Assembly: GCF_019297855.1 (NCBI RefSeq)
Contig: NZ_CP079194.1
Coordinates: 669,501-733,500, forward strand
DNA length: 64,000 bases
Reading direction: 5' to 3'
Source of the DNA: Gymnodinialimonas ceratoperidinii
GTDB taxonomy: Bacteria; Pseudomonadota; Alphaproteobacteria; Rhodobacterales; Rhodobacteraceae
Positions within the stretch are counted from its first letter, which is position 1. Every line of letters starts with the position of its first letter. The notes under the pieces are model-generated. The model worked only from the letters and a program-made list of their open reading frames with translations. It ran no database searches and was not told the DNA's origin. This document shows, in pieces, positions 53,446 to 61,925 of this stretch. The position numbers and the translations under genes were made by a program.

Positions 53446-54816
53446 ATGTCGATCCCTCAATCCGGCGGCGGCCCCATCGAGCATTACAGCCAGTTGGCAG
53501 AATACCTGGCGGATGGCTGCAAGCCGAAGTCGGAGTGGCGCATCGGGACCGAGCACGAGAAATTCGGCTACTGCCGCGACACGCAAAAGCCGATCCCCTA
53601 CGAGGGCGAACGCTCGGTCAAGGCCGTGCTGGAGGGGCTGCGCGACCGCTTCAACTGGGCGCCGGTCATGGAAGGGGAGCATATCATCGGGCTGGAAAAG
53701 GACGGGGCTAACGTGTCGCTGGAACCCGGCGGACAGCTCGAGCTCTCCGGCGCGCCGCTCGAGAACGTGCACCAGACCTGTGACGAGGTGAACGATCACC
53801 TGCGCCAGGTGCGCGAGGTGGCGGACCTGATCGGCGTCGATTTCATCGGCCTCGGCGCCGCGCCGATCTGGCGCCACGAGGACATGCCGCTGATGCCCAA
53901 GGGCCGCTACAAGCTGATGGACGGCTACATGCAGAAGGTCGGCACCATGGGCCGCACCATGATGCGACGCACCTGCACGGTGCAGGTGAACCTCGACTTC
54001 GGCTCGGAGGCGGACATGGTGCAGAAGATGCGCGTCGCCGTCGCCCTGCAACCGCTCGCCACGGCGCTTTTCGCGAATTCACCGTTCCTCGACGGCAATC
54101 CCAACGGCCACAAGTCGTGGCGCTCGCGGGTCTGGCGCGACCTCGACGCGGACCGCACCGGCACCGTTCCCTTCATCTTCGACGAGGGCTTCGGCTTCGA
54201 GGCCTGGGTGGAATACGCGCTCGACGTGCCGATGTACTTCGTCTACCGCGACGGCAATTATATCGACGCCCTGGGCCAGTCCTTCCGCGATTTCCTCAAG
54301 GGCGAGCTGCCCGCGCTCCCCGGCGAAAAGCCGACGCTGAGCGATTGGGCCGATCACCTCACCACCCTGTTCCCCGAGGCGCGCCTGAAGAAGTTCATCG
54401 AGATGCGCGGCGCCGACGGCGGCCCCTGGCGCCGGCTCTGCGCGCTGCCCGCCTTCTGGGTCGGGCTGATGTACGACCAGACGGCGCTCGATGCCGCCTG
54501 GGACCTCTGCAAGGGCTTCGACGTCGAGACCCGCGACGCCATGCGGGTGGAGGCCTCGGTCCACGGACTGGCAGGCACGGCGGGCGGCTACAAGATCCAC
54601 GACCTCGCCCGCGAAGCGCTGGCGATCTCCGAGGCCGGCCTCGCCGCACGCGCCATGGCGGGCGCCGGTGGGCTTGTCCCGGACGAGACCCACTTCCTCA
54701 ACGCGCTGAAGGACTCGGTGGAAACCGGGCAGGTGCCAGCCGATGAGCTGCTGGAGAAATACTCCGGCGAATGGGCCGGCGACCTCTCCCGGATCTACGC
54801 GGAATATTCCTACTGA
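53446..54816 (+). CDS. gshA: Glutamate--cysteine ligase, alphaproteobacterial/plant type
   Basis: A 456-residue enzyme for the first step of glutathione synthesis. GPIEHYSQLAEYLADGCKP, WRIGTEHEKFGY, ISLE-like NVSLEPGGQLELSGAPLENVHQ (split) and YKLMDGYMQKVGTMG are the family's hallmark blocks, with the Glu-rich metal-binding active site in TEHEKF and ELSGAP. It is of the plant/alpha-proteobacterial class, not the E. coli class. AGGAGA precedes the ATG. A minus-orientation repeat copy starts 14 bases after the stop. Confidence 0.96.
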   Translation: MSIPQSGGGPIEHYSQLAEYLADGCKPKSEWRIGTEHEKFGYCRDTQKPIPYEGERSVKAVLEGLRDRFNWAPVMEGEHIIGLEKDGANVSLEPGGQLELSGAPLENVHQTCDEVNDHLRQVREVADLIGVDFIGLGAAPIWRHEDMPLMPKGRYKLMDGYMQKVGTMGRTMMRRTCTVQVNLDFGSEADMVQKMRVAVALQPLATALFANSPFLDGNPNGHKSWRSRVWRDLDADRTGTVPFIFDEGFGFEAWVEYALDVPMYFVYRDGNYIDALGQSFRDFLKGELPALPGEKPTLSDWADHLTTLFPEARLKKFIEMRGADGGPWRRLCALPAFWVGLMYDQTALDAAWDLCKGFDVETRDAMRVEASVHGLAGTAGGYKIHDLAREALAISEAGLAARAMAGAGGLVPDETHFLNALKDSVETGQVPADELLEKYSGEWAGDLSRIYAEYSY

Positions 54817-54830
54817 TCACCCCGCGCGCG

Positions 54831-54870
54831 GCTCCCCCTTCATCTTGGCCAATACAACTCCCCCCGGAGG
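54831..54870 (-). repeat. Interspersed intergenic repeat, copy E
   Basis: Minus orientation, between gshA and the converging DUF805 gene. On the minus strand it reads CCTCCGGGGGGAG, TTGTATTGGCC, AAGATGAAGGGGGAGC. It is nearly the same as copy A in the 5' hairpin part. Confidence 0.88.
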
Positions 54871-54931
54871 GATCCCGCAGCCTGCACCGAACGCCGACGT
54901 GCATCAAGGCGCGCGTCCCCGCCGCGCAGGC

Positions 54932-55519
54932 TCAGGCGCGCTGGATCGACGGCAGGACGTGGCGGCGGTAGTATTCCTTGGCCTCGGCCCGGCGCGCGCT
55001 TTCGGCCTCGGCTCGGGCCTTGCCCTTCAACTCACCCGCGAAGGCAGGGTGCGAGGGCGTCGGAACCTTGCGGTCCGGGGCGCTGTCGTCGCCGAAGCGA
55101 TTGTTGCCATAGGTGCCGGGCAAGCACATCAGCACGAGAAACCAGATCGCGCCGATCAAGGGAACAAGCTGGATGAAATACCACGCCCCCGAGCGGTCAG
55201 TATCGTGCAGCCGCCGGATCGTGACGGCCAGCCCGGGAAGCCAGAACAGGATCAATTGCGCCGCCACATAATAGCCGGTGTAGTAGCGCAGTTGTTCGAC
55301 CATGGCGGCATCAGGCGCGCCGAAGGTCTTGGCCTGCTGAAACTCGGCCATGATCTCGGGGTTGGAGAAGGCGTAGTAGCCCGCCGCGGCTCCGAAAGCG
55401 AAATTCGCAAGCACGGTCCAGAGCGCGAACCACCAGAACTCCGACCGGCGCGCGCGCCCGGAGAAATGCAGCATGTTCACGTACCCACGACCGACTGCCC
55501 TTGCGAATCCCATACCCAT
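54932..55519 (-). CDS. DUF805 family membrane protein 1
   Basis: A 195-residue DUF805 (YhaH/YhaI-type) inner-membrane protein. The signature FSGRARRSEFWWFALW opens the first helix, and LPGLAVTIRRLHDTDRSGAW is the second family hallmark. A basic, helical C-terminal tail (about 145-195) rich in Ala, Arg and Glu follows and is absent from the paralogue at 55676. The start ATG has AAGAGG at good spacing. The function of the family is not established. Confidence 0.9.
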   Translation of the reverse strand: MGMGFARAVGRGYVNMLHFSGRARRSEFWWFALWTVLANFAFGAAAGYYAFSNPEIMAEFQQAKTFGAPDAAMVEQLRYYTGYYVAAQLILFWLPGLAVTIRRLHDTDRSGAWYFIQLVPLIGAIWFLVLMCLPGTYGNNRFGDDSAPDRKVPTPSHPAFAGELKGKARAEAESARRAEAKEYYRRHVLPSIQRA

Positions 55520-55624
55520 AGCCCTCTTGAGGATATCTGTGACGGGTCAAGAATTGGCTCCGAATTGTGCCAAGGATAGGGCAGCCACCGGGCAATCTTC
55601 GGAGAATTCTCATCAAATGCAATC

Positions 55625-55646
55625 GGCCCGCCGGGAAGGGCGGGCC
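55625..55646 (-). terminator. Hairpin after the second DUF805 gene
   Basis: A perfect 8-bp stem GGCCCGCC / GGCGGGCC with a 6-base loop, 30 bases downstream of the minus-strand gene at 55676. The following minus-strand sequence ATTGCATTTG is only partly U-rich, so termination may be incomplete. Confidence 0.6.
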
Positions 55647-55675
55647 GTGGCGTGCAAGTTCGGGGTCTGGGAAAC

Positions 55676-56041
55676 TCAGACCGTGACAGGCGTGTCGTAG
55701 GGATCGGGGCCGTAATCGTTGGCGCCGACCGTGCCACGCTGCACGAACCAGTAGATGTAAAGGATGATGCCCACCAGCGGGATCAGAACGATCAGGATCC
55801 ACCAACCGGACTTGTTGAGATCGTGCATCCGGCGCACGGCAACGGCGATGTTGGGGATCAGCAGGCCGAGGGTCGTGATGATGTAGAAAATCGGCATGCC
55901 GATCACGCCGTCGAGGATCTGCGCTACGACGCTGACGATCAGGGCGAACAAGGCCCACCACCAGAATTCCGAGCGCCGGGCGCGGCCGGAGAAGTTCGCG
56001 TAATTAGCCAAGACGTGCTTAACAGCAGTCATAAAATCCAT
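55676..56041 (-). CDS. DUF805 family membrane protein 2
   Basis: A 121-residue DUF805 protein of the usual short length, with FSGRARRSEFWWWALF and VAVRRMHDLNKSGWWILI. It has four hydrophobic segments and a short acidic tail. It is a paralogue of the protein encoded at 54932; about 157 bases with a hairpin separate the two. Upstream (56042-56191) there is no gene; the AT-rich stretch presumably holds its promoter. The function is unknown. Confidence 0.9.
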   Translation of the reverse strand: MDFMTAVKHVLANYANFSGRARRSEFWWWALFALIVSVVAQILDGVIGMPIFYIITTLGLLIPNIAVAVRRMHDLNKSGWWILIVLIPLVGIILYIYWFVQRGTVGANDYGPDPYDTPVTV

Positions 56042-56191
56042 TTGGTGTCCTTTCAGGGTCCGTACTTATCGTCAGCGACGAGGACGGTCATTCAGCGCAA
56101 AAAGACACCGCAGCCCTCGTTCGCCGACACTTTTGCGTGAGGTCTTTGCAAAATCAACGAAATTAGCAGCGGGGTAGGGAAACCCGTAGGC

Positions 56192-56803
56192 TCAGGTCTT
56201 CTTGCCGATCCGCGGTTCCTCGCCCCGCGCGAGCCGCGCGATGTTGGCGTGGTGGCGGATGAATATCAGCGAGGCGAGGGCGGCGCAGAAGACGATCGCG
56301 GTGGGAACACCCAGAAGCCACGCCATCACCGGGCTGAGCGCGGCTGCCACCAGTGCAGCCAGCGACGAGATCCGAAACAGCGCCGCCGTCACGGCCCAGG
56401 TGGCGCATGCCGCCAGCCCGATGGGCCAGGCCAGCGCCAGCAGCGTGCCGAGGAACGTCGCCACGCCCTTGCCGCCCTTGAAGCCCAGGAACACCGGGAA
56501 GCAATGGCCCAGAAAGGCCGCGAAACCAGCGAGTTGCGCGGCATCTTCCCCAAACGCCGCACGGGCCACCAGCACGGCGATGGCGCCCTTGCCGGCGTCG
56601 AGCACCAGCGTCAGGAACGCGGCCGGCTTGTTGCCGGTGCGCAGCACATTCGTCGCGCCGATGTTGCCCGACCCCACGCGGCGCAAATCGCCCAGTCCGA
56701 AAAGCCGCGCCATGACGAGGCCGAAGGGCACCGAACCCAGAAGATAGGCAAGAAGTGCGGTCAGGCCGAGCAGGGGCAGAGAGGTCTCGATTGCAGGGAT
56801 CAT
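56192..56803 (-). CDS. plsY: Glycerol-3-phosphate acyltransferase
   Basis: A 203-residue membrane acyltransferase that transfers the acyl group of acyl-phosphate to glycerol-3-phosphate. All three PlsY loop motifs are present: RRVGSGNIGATNVLR, FKGGKGVATFLG and the C-terminal HHANIARLARGEEP. Its ATG overlaps the stop of the PyrC-like gene (TGATG type on the minus strand), placing it last in the pyrB operon, as in many alphaproteobacteria. Confidence 0.96.
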   Translation of the reverse strand: MIPAIETSLPLLGLTALLAYLLGSVPFGLVMARLFGLGDLRRVGSGNIGATNVLRTGNKPAAFLTLVLDAGKGAIAVLVARAAFGEDAAQLAGFAAFLGHCFPVFLGFKGGKGVATFLGTLLALAWPIGLAACATWAVTAALFRISSLAALVAAALSPVMAWLLGVPTAIVFCAALASLIFIRHHANIARLARGEEPRIGKKT

Positions 56804-58068
56804 CGGCTTGCCTCGAATACAGTTTCACCGCCGACCCAGGTGCGCAGCACCCGGCCCTGCATCCGCGCCGCGTCAAAGGGCGTGTTCTTGGATTTCGACT
56901 GCAGGGTCGTGCGGTCCAGCTGGAACGGCATGTCCGGATCGAAAAGCACCAGGTCGGCCGGCGCCCCTTCCGAGAGGCGTCCCGACGACTGGCCAAACCG
57001 GCGCGCGGGGTTGAAGGACAGGGCGCGAAACAGCTCCGGCAGGGTCAATTGGCCCGCGTGCACAAGGCGCATCGCGGCGGGCAGAAGCGTCTCCAGCCCC
57101 ACGGCGCCCGAGGCTGCCACTTCAAAGGGCAGGCGCTTGCTTTCCTCGTCCTGGGGCGTGTGCATCGAACAGATGATGTCGATGGTGCCGTCGCGCACCG
57201 CCTCGACCATCGCCTGTCGATCATCCTCGGCGCGGAGCGGTGGCTTGAGCTTGAAGAAGGTGCGATAGTCGGCGACGTCGAATTCATTCAGCGTCAGGTG
57301 ATGGATCGAGACCCCGGCCGTCACGTCCAGATGCTGCTTGGCGCGTTGCAGCGCGGGCAGTGACACGGCGGCGGATATCTGGTCGGCATGGTAGGCCACG
57401 CCGGTCATCTCGACCAGAGCCAGATCCCGTTCCAGCCCCATCCGCTCGGCCATCGGAGAGACGGCGGGCAGACCGCGCAGGGAGGCGAATTTGCCCGAGG
57501 TCACGGCGGCCCCTTCGCTGAGCATCGGCTCTTGCGGGTGACCCACGATCAGGGCGCCGAGCGAGCGCGCGTAGGTCATGCAGCGCGACAGGACCTTGGT
57601 GTTCACGGTCACCGCGTCGCCGTCGGAGAAGGCCACGGCTCCGGCGTCGCGCAGAAAGCCGATCTCGACCATCTCGCGGCCGTCGCGGCCCCGGGTCAGC
57701 GCGGCCATCGGGGCGACGCGGACCACGGAATGATCGCGGCCCCGGCGGGTGACGAAATCGAGCACCTCGGGCGTGTCGATCGGGGTCGTGGTGTCGGGGC
57801 GGGTGACCATCGTGGTGACCCCGCCCGCGGCGGCGGCAAGGCCCGCGGTGCGGAAGCTTTCCTTGTGACGCTCGCCCGGCTCGCCCACTTTCACGCCCAC
57901 GTCGACGATCCCCGGCGCGAGGCAACGCCCGCCGCAATCAACGCCCCCCTCACGGTCGCCGTCGCCCCTCTCGACGATGGTGCCGTCCTCGATGCGGAGC
58001 CAGCCAAGGGTCTCGGTGCCCGCCTCGGGATCGATCAGGCGGGCATTGGTCAGCAGGGCGTGCGTCAT
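56800..58068 (-). CDS. pyrX: Dihydroorotase homologue lacking the metal site (PyrX-type structural subunit)
   Basis: A 422-residue protein with the overall plan of class I dihydroorotase, but the metal-binding residues are lost. The D-x-H-x-H motif is DVGVK (56-60). The downstream His/Asp sites read GHPQEP and SMHTPQDEES where active enzymes have a His-Glu/Asp and TDHAPH. It therefore cannot bind the two metals. In Pseudomonas and relatives such pseudo-dihydroorotases (PyrX, PyrC') are scaffold subunits required for aspartate transcarbamoylase assembly. The neighbouring pyrB supports that role here. An active dihydroorotase should lie elsewhere in the genome. Confidence 0.85.
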   Translation of the reverse strand: MTHALLTNARLIDPEAGTETLGWLRIEDGTIVERGDGDREGGVDCGGRCLAPGIVDVGVKVGEPGERHKESFRTAGLAAAAGGVTTMVTRPDTTTPIDTPEVLDFVTRRGRDHSVVRVAPMAALTRGRDGREMVEIGFLRDAGAVAFSDGDAVTVNTKVLSRCMTYARSLGALIVGHPQEPMLSEGAAVTSGKFASLRGLPAVSPMAERMGLERDLALVEMTGVAYHADQISAAVSLPALQRAKQHLDVTAGVSIHHLTLNEFDVADYRTFFKLKPPLRAEDDRQAMVEAVRDGTIDIICSMHTPQDEESKRLPFEVAASGAVGLETLLPAAMRLVHAGQLTLPELFRALSFNPARRFGQSSGRLSEGAPADLVLFDPDMPFQLDRTTLQSKSKNTPFDAARMQGRVLRTWVGGETVFEASR

Positions 58069-58113
58069 GGGCGAGGGGTTCCGTTCAGACGAAAGAGGAG
58101 CAGCGGTCGCGCA

Positions 58114-58620
58114 TCAGGACCAGCCGACAAACACGATGATCGCCGCGATGACCGCCATGGCGATCAGCGCGATCAAGGCGATGGGGGGGCTTTTCTCGCG
58201 TTGGGGTTCCGGCGCGGGGGTCGGCATCGGCGTGACGCGGGCCTTGGGCAGTTCCGCGTCGTGATCGGCGCGGGCGAGGGCGATGCTGGCAATTTCCGTC
58301 GCCTGCGGGCCGGGCGCGGGGGTGCCTGTCATGGCATTGTCCGGCACCATCAGGACCCCGCCGTCGAGCGTGTTGAGGCGGGCGGCGGTGGCGGCGGGGA
58401 TCGGCGCCTCCGGGGTAAAGGCCAGCTGGATGTAATCGCTGAGCGTCATGTCGCCCAGATCGCTGACGGGAAACAGCTCGATCTCGTCGGTGTCGATGCT
58501 CTCGACGCCGAGCCAGTCGGACAGCGGTGGCAGCACCACGGCCTCGCCCTTCTGGCGGGTCAGGTGAGTGTGGGAGAGGTCGATGCTCTCGTTCAAAGCG
58601 AAGATATGTAGATGGGTCAT
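58114..58620 (-). CDS. Tail-anchored membrane protein inside the pyr operon, unknown function
   Basis: A 168-residue protein. The N-terminal 100 residues are soluble and acidic ([38 protein letters not shown]). A Pro-rich linker (about 128-141) leads to one C-terminal helix (about 144-166) and almost no residues beyond it. It overlaps the pyrB stop by four bases (ATGA), so it is translated with pyrB, and precedes pyrX by 45 bases. No known domain. It might tether the transcarbamoylase complex to the membrane; this is speculation. Confidence 0.75.
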   Translation of the reverse strand: MTHLHIFALNESIDLSHTHLTRQKGEAVVLPPLSDWLGVESIDTDEIELFPVSDLGDMTLSDYIQLAFTPEAPIPAATAARLNTLDGGVLMVPDNAMTGTPAPGPQATEIASIALARADHDAELPKARVTPMPTPAPEPQREKSPPIALIALIAMAVIAAIIVFVGWS

Positions 58621-59564
58621 GCGGCAGCCCTCCGTTCGCGCAGGTTTTCGGCCAGGATCTCCATCGCGGCCATGCGGACGGCAACGCCCATTTCGACCTG
58701 CTCCTGGATCACCGAGCGGTTGATGTCGTCGGCCAGAAGGCCGTCGATTTCCACGCCACGGTTCATCGGGCCTGGGTGCATAATGATGGCGTCATCTTTC
58801 GCCACGGCAAGTTTTGCCGCGTCCAGGCCGAAGCGGTGGTAATATTCGCGCTCGGACGGGATGAAGGCCCCGTCCATGCGTTCCTTCTGCAGGCGGAGCA
58901 TCATCACGACGTCGCAGCCCTCAAGCCCGGTCTCCATGTCGTCGTAGACCTCGACCCCCCAGTCGCGGACGCCCGAGGGCATCAGGGTGGGCGGACCGAT
59001 CAGGCGGATGCGGTTTTCCATCTTGCCCAGAAGCATGGTGTTCGAGCGCGCCACGCGGCTGTGGGCGATGTCGCCGCAGATCGCGATGTTGAGCCGGTGC
59101 AGCCGGCCCTTGGCGCGGCGGATCGTCAGCGCGTCGAGCAGCGCCTGCGTCGGATGCTCGTGCCGTCCGTCGCCCGCGTTCAGTACGGCGCAGTTCACCT
59201 TGTCGGCCAGAAGCTTCACCGCACCGGAATGGGGGTGGCGCACGACCAAAAGGTCGGGGTGCATGGCGTTGAGGGTCAGCGCCGTGTCGATCAGCGTCTC
59301 GCCCTTCTTCACCGAGGAGGTCTGCATCGCCATGTTCATCACGTCGGCCCCGAGCCGTTTGCCCGCGATCTCGAAGCTCGCCTGGGTGCGGGTCGAGTTC
59401 TCGAAGAACATGTTGATCTGGGTGAGACCCTTGAGCGGGCTGCCATGGTCACGGGCGCCACGCTCGGCCTCGGCATGGACGTCGGCGCGGTCCAGCAGGG
59501 CGGTGATTTCCATCTGCGACAGGTCTTCGATGCCGAGAAGATGTTGCTTGTGATAGGCGTTCAT
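58617..59564 (-). CDS. pyrB: Aspartate carbamoyltransferase catalytic subunit
   Basis: A 315-residue transcarbamoylase. The carbamoyl-phosphate motif is [12 protein letters not shown], followed by [10 protein letters not shown], the active-site block [16 protein letters not shown] and the aspartate-binding MRLQKERMD and [12 protein letters not shown]. All catalytic residues appear present. It heads the operon pyrB, a tail-anchored protein, pyrX, plsY. The ATG at 59564 starts at the family N-terminus ([15 protein letters not shown]); 45 extra upstream codons are rejected. No pyrI regulatory subunit is visible. Confidence 0.96.
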   Translation of the reverse strand: MNAYHKQHLLGIEDLSQMEITALLDRADVHAEAERGARDHGSPLKGLTQINMFFENSTRTQASFEIAGKRLGADVMNMAMQTSSVKKGETLIDTALTLNAMHPDLLVVRHPHSGAVKLLADKVNCAVLNAGDGRHEHPTQALLDALTIRRAKGRLHRLNIAICGDIAHSRVARSNTMLLGKMENRIRLIGPPTLMPSGVRDWGVEVYDDMETGLEGCDVVMMLRLQKERMDGAFIPSEREYYHRFGLDAAKLAVAKDDAIIMHPGPMNRGVEIDGLLADDINRSVIQEQVEMGVAVRMAAMEILAENLRERRAAA

Positions 59565-59661
59565 GCCGTGCCTTCGCGTCCTTGGGACTTGAGGGGCCGA
59601 CATGGCGCCGGGCCCTCGTGGTTTCCCGCTTATAGGGGCGCACGGGCCGGGGCGTAAAGCG

Positions 59662-60120
59662 TCAGGGTTTGTCGATCGTCGCGGTGATGCGCGACGCATC
59701 CCGCATCCGGTGGCGGTACTTGTACATGTGGCGTCCGACGCGCACCATGTAGCCGGTCAGAAACCCGCTATCGACGATGATCCGATCCTGCCAGATGGCG
59801 CCGCCCGCCGTCGGTGTGACCGATAGCGTGTGGTCCCACTGCCGGATCGCGCGACCCTGTTCGCGGGACTGCATCTCGCGGGTGGCGGGGTTCAGGCGTT
59901 CGACGTGGATCTGGTAGCGCGGGTTGTGCATCCAGCCCCAGACGGTGACGTAGGTCTGGTAGCTCTGGCCCTCCTCGAAGGCGCCGTCGGGCAGGCCCTC
60001 GTAGGTTGCAAGGCCGCGGGTGGCGTCGATCATTCCGGGGATGTTGATCGCCTCGGCAAATACCGTGTCGGCTTCGCGTGGATAAAAGGCGGAGACAGTG
60101 AGGATGCGGGCAGTCGTCAT
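59662..60120 (-). CDS. Hypothetical SRPBCC-like protein, 152 residues
   Basis: A small alpha/beta protein with [15 protein letters not shown] at the start, [20 protein letters not shown] in the middle and [20 protein letters not shown] near the end. This looks like the START/SRPBCC helix-grip fold used for hydrophobic ligand binding (coat or lipid-transfer type), but the match is weak. There is no signal peptide or membrane helix. It is a single-gene unit 97 bases upstream of pyrB on the same strand. Longer frames upstream cross a repeat copy and are rejected. Confidence 0.55.
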   Translation of the reverse strand: MTTARILTVSAFYPREADTVFAEAINIPGMIDATRGLATYEGLPDGAFEEGQSYQTYVTVWGWMHNPRYQIHVERLNPATREMQSREQGRAIRQWDHTLSVTPTAGGAIWQDRIIVDSGFLTGYMVRVGRHMYKYRHRMRDASRITATIDKP

Positions 60121-60284
60121 CCCGTCGGGATGGCAGGGACGCGGGACACAGGCAAGCGCGCAGATGCCGCGTGGCGGCGTGACGATGCGGCAAGTTGCGC
60201 CTGCGCCCTGTCTAAAAGGGTAGGGTGGGGGCTGTTTCGTTTCGTGCCTCTTTTGGGGGCGCGTCTGGGGCAGGGCGGGGGGTT

Positions 60285-60314
60285 GAGTTGTATTGGCCAA
60301 GATGAAGGGGAGCG
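60285..60314 (+). repeat. Interspersed intergenic repeat, copy F
   Basis: Plus orientation in the 293-bp divergent gap 60121-60413. It reads GAGTTGTATTGGCC then AAGATGAAGGGGAGCG. It is the only copy not directly behind a gene end, and it lacks the 5' mini-hairpin. The rest of the gap contains no gene or clear promoter. Confidence 0.85.
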
Positions 60315-60413
60315 TGGCGCGGCCTCCGCTGGCGGTGGGTTTGTTCGCATAAGGTCGCAGCGGCGGGTGCGCAGGGTCTTTCCGCCGCCGCCAAAGCCGC
60401 ATACCTTGCCGTC

Positions 60414-61247
60414 ATGTTGGATCAGCAAAGCATGGATGGCTGGAGCTATTGGGACACGCTTGCCGCGTTGGAGTGGCAGGTGGAGCTTGGTGCGGACGAG
60501 GCGATGCTGGATGCGCCTCTCGACAGGTTTTCGTTGCCGAACCCGGTGAAGATGCCCAAGCCCGAGCCGGCGAAGCCCGTCGGGCAGCCGGGGCGCGGGG
60601 CGTCGAGCGCGCCGAGTACGCCTGCGCCGCTCCGCCCTGCTGCGCCGGAGATCGACGCCGTGGCGATTGCGCGGCAACTGGCCGGAAGCGCCGAGACGCT
60701 CAAGGCTCTGCGCGAGGCCATGGCGCTGTTCGATCATTGCCAGTTGAAGCGCGGCGCGCGGAACCTCGTCTTCGCCGATGGCGCGCCCTCGGCGCGGGTG
60801 ATGGTGGTGGGCGAGGCGCCGGACCGTGACGAGGATCGCGCGGGGACGCCCTTCGTGGGGCCGGTCGGGCAGATGCTGGACCGGATGTTTGCAGCCATCG
60901 GTCTGGATCGCGCGGCGGAGGGGGCGGCGGGGCTCTACCTGACCAACGTGCTGCCCTGGCGGCCGCCGCAGAACCGCGACCCGCGGCCCGATGAGCTGGC
61001 GATGATGGCGCCTTTCCTGTTGCGCCACATCGATCTTGTCGATCCCGACATCGTGGTGCTGATGGGCAATCACCCCTGCGCGGGCCTGTTGGGACGGCAG
61101 GGGATCAAGCGGATGCGCGGCACCTGGGAAGCGGTGGGCGGCCGTGAGGCGATGCCGATGTGTCATCCCGCGCATCTGTTGCGCAACCCCGAGGCCAAGC
61201 GCGAGGCCTGGGCCGACCTTCTGGCGATCAAGGCACGGCTCGCGTGA
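60414..61247 (+). CDS. Uracil-DNA glycosylase family 4-like protein
   Basis: A 277-residue protein. An N-terminal extension with a Pro/Ala-rich linker (about 44-80) precedes the UDG fold: GEAPDRDEDRAGTPFVGPVG (catalytic loop), YLTNVLPWRPPQNRDPRPDE (split), and the C-terminal loop MCHPAHLLRNPEAKR. These motifs excise uracil from DNA. Differences from thermophilic family 4 enzymes: only one Cys (HCQLKRGA) lies where the CxxC of the [4Fe-4S] cluster is expected, and Asp replaces the usual Gly after GEAP. It may be a cluster-free or divergent branch member. Confidence 0.85.
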   Translation: MLDQQSMDGWSYWDTLAALEWQVELGADEAMLDAPLDRFSLPNPVKMPKPEPAKPVGQPGRGASSAPSTPAPLRPAAPEIDAVAIARQLAGSAETLKALREAMALFDHCQLKRGARNLVFADGAPSARVMVVGEAPDRDEDRAGTPFVGPVGQMLDRMFAAIGLDRAAEGAAGLYLTNVLPWRPPQNRDPRPDELAMMAPFLLRHIDLVDPDIVVLMGNHPCAGLLGRQGIKRMRGTWEAVGGREAMPMCHPAHLLRNPEAKREAWADLLAIKARLA

Positions 61248-61302
61248 GCCGCGGCCGTGCGCCCGGGCGCGATCTGTTCGCCGCAAAGCTTCTGGAGTGC
61301 CG

Positions 61303-61845
61303 ATGAGCAAGCTTGACCTCTCCCGTGAATTCATCCCCTGCCGCATCGCCGTGCTGGCGGTGAGCGATACGCGCAGTCTGGCCGAGGATACCTCGGGCGA
61401 CATTCTGGTACAGCGGCTGGAAGAGGCCGGGCACCGGCTTGCGGCGCGGCATATTCTGCGCGACGACAGGGAGGCGATTGCCGGGCAGTTGCGGGCGTGG
61501 TGCGCGGACCCCGAGATCGACGTGATCCTGACTACGGGCGGCACCGGCCTGACCGGGCGCGATGTGAGCGTCGAGGCGCACCGCGACGTCTACGAGAAGG
61601 AGATCGAGGCCTTCGGCACCGTCTTCACCCATGTTTCCATGGCAAAGATCGGCACCTCGGCCGTCCAGAGCCGCGCCACGGGCGGCGTCTCGAATGGCAC
61701 CTACCTTTTCGCGCTGCCGGGCAGCGGGGGTGCGTGCAAGGATGCCTGGGATGAAATTCTCGTGAAACAACTGGATTATCGCCACCGCCCCTGCAACTTT
61801 GTGGAAATAATGCCTCGATTGGACGAACATAAGCGACGGAAGTGA
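61303..61845 (+). CDS. moaB: Molybdenum cofactor biosynthesis protein B
   Basis: A 180-residue MogA/MoaB-fold protein that adenylylates or handles molybdopterin. It has CRIAVLAVSDTRSLAEDTSG, the GGTG loop VILTTGGTGLTGRDVSVEA and GTYLFALPGSGGACKDAWDEI. TGGAG gives the ribosome site for the ATG at 61303; the longer frame from 61144 overlaps the glycosylase gene and is rejected. It is distant from moaD-moaE (14 kb). Confidence 0.94.
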   Translation: MSKLDLSREFIPCRIAVLAVSDTRSLAEDTSGDILVQRLEEAGHRLAARHILRDDREAIAGQLRAWCADPEIDVILTTGGTGLTGRDVSVEAHRDVYEKEIEAFGTVFTHVSMAKIGTSAVQSRATGGVSNGTYLFALPGSGGACKDAWDEILVKQLDYRHRPCNFVEIMPRLDEHKRRK

Positions 61846-61925
61846 CCCGCCGCTGCGTGTACCCTTGTCAGAGCCCTCTCGGCGCTCTGGGATAACGAGA
61901 CGATTTTACAACTCAAGGAGACTCC

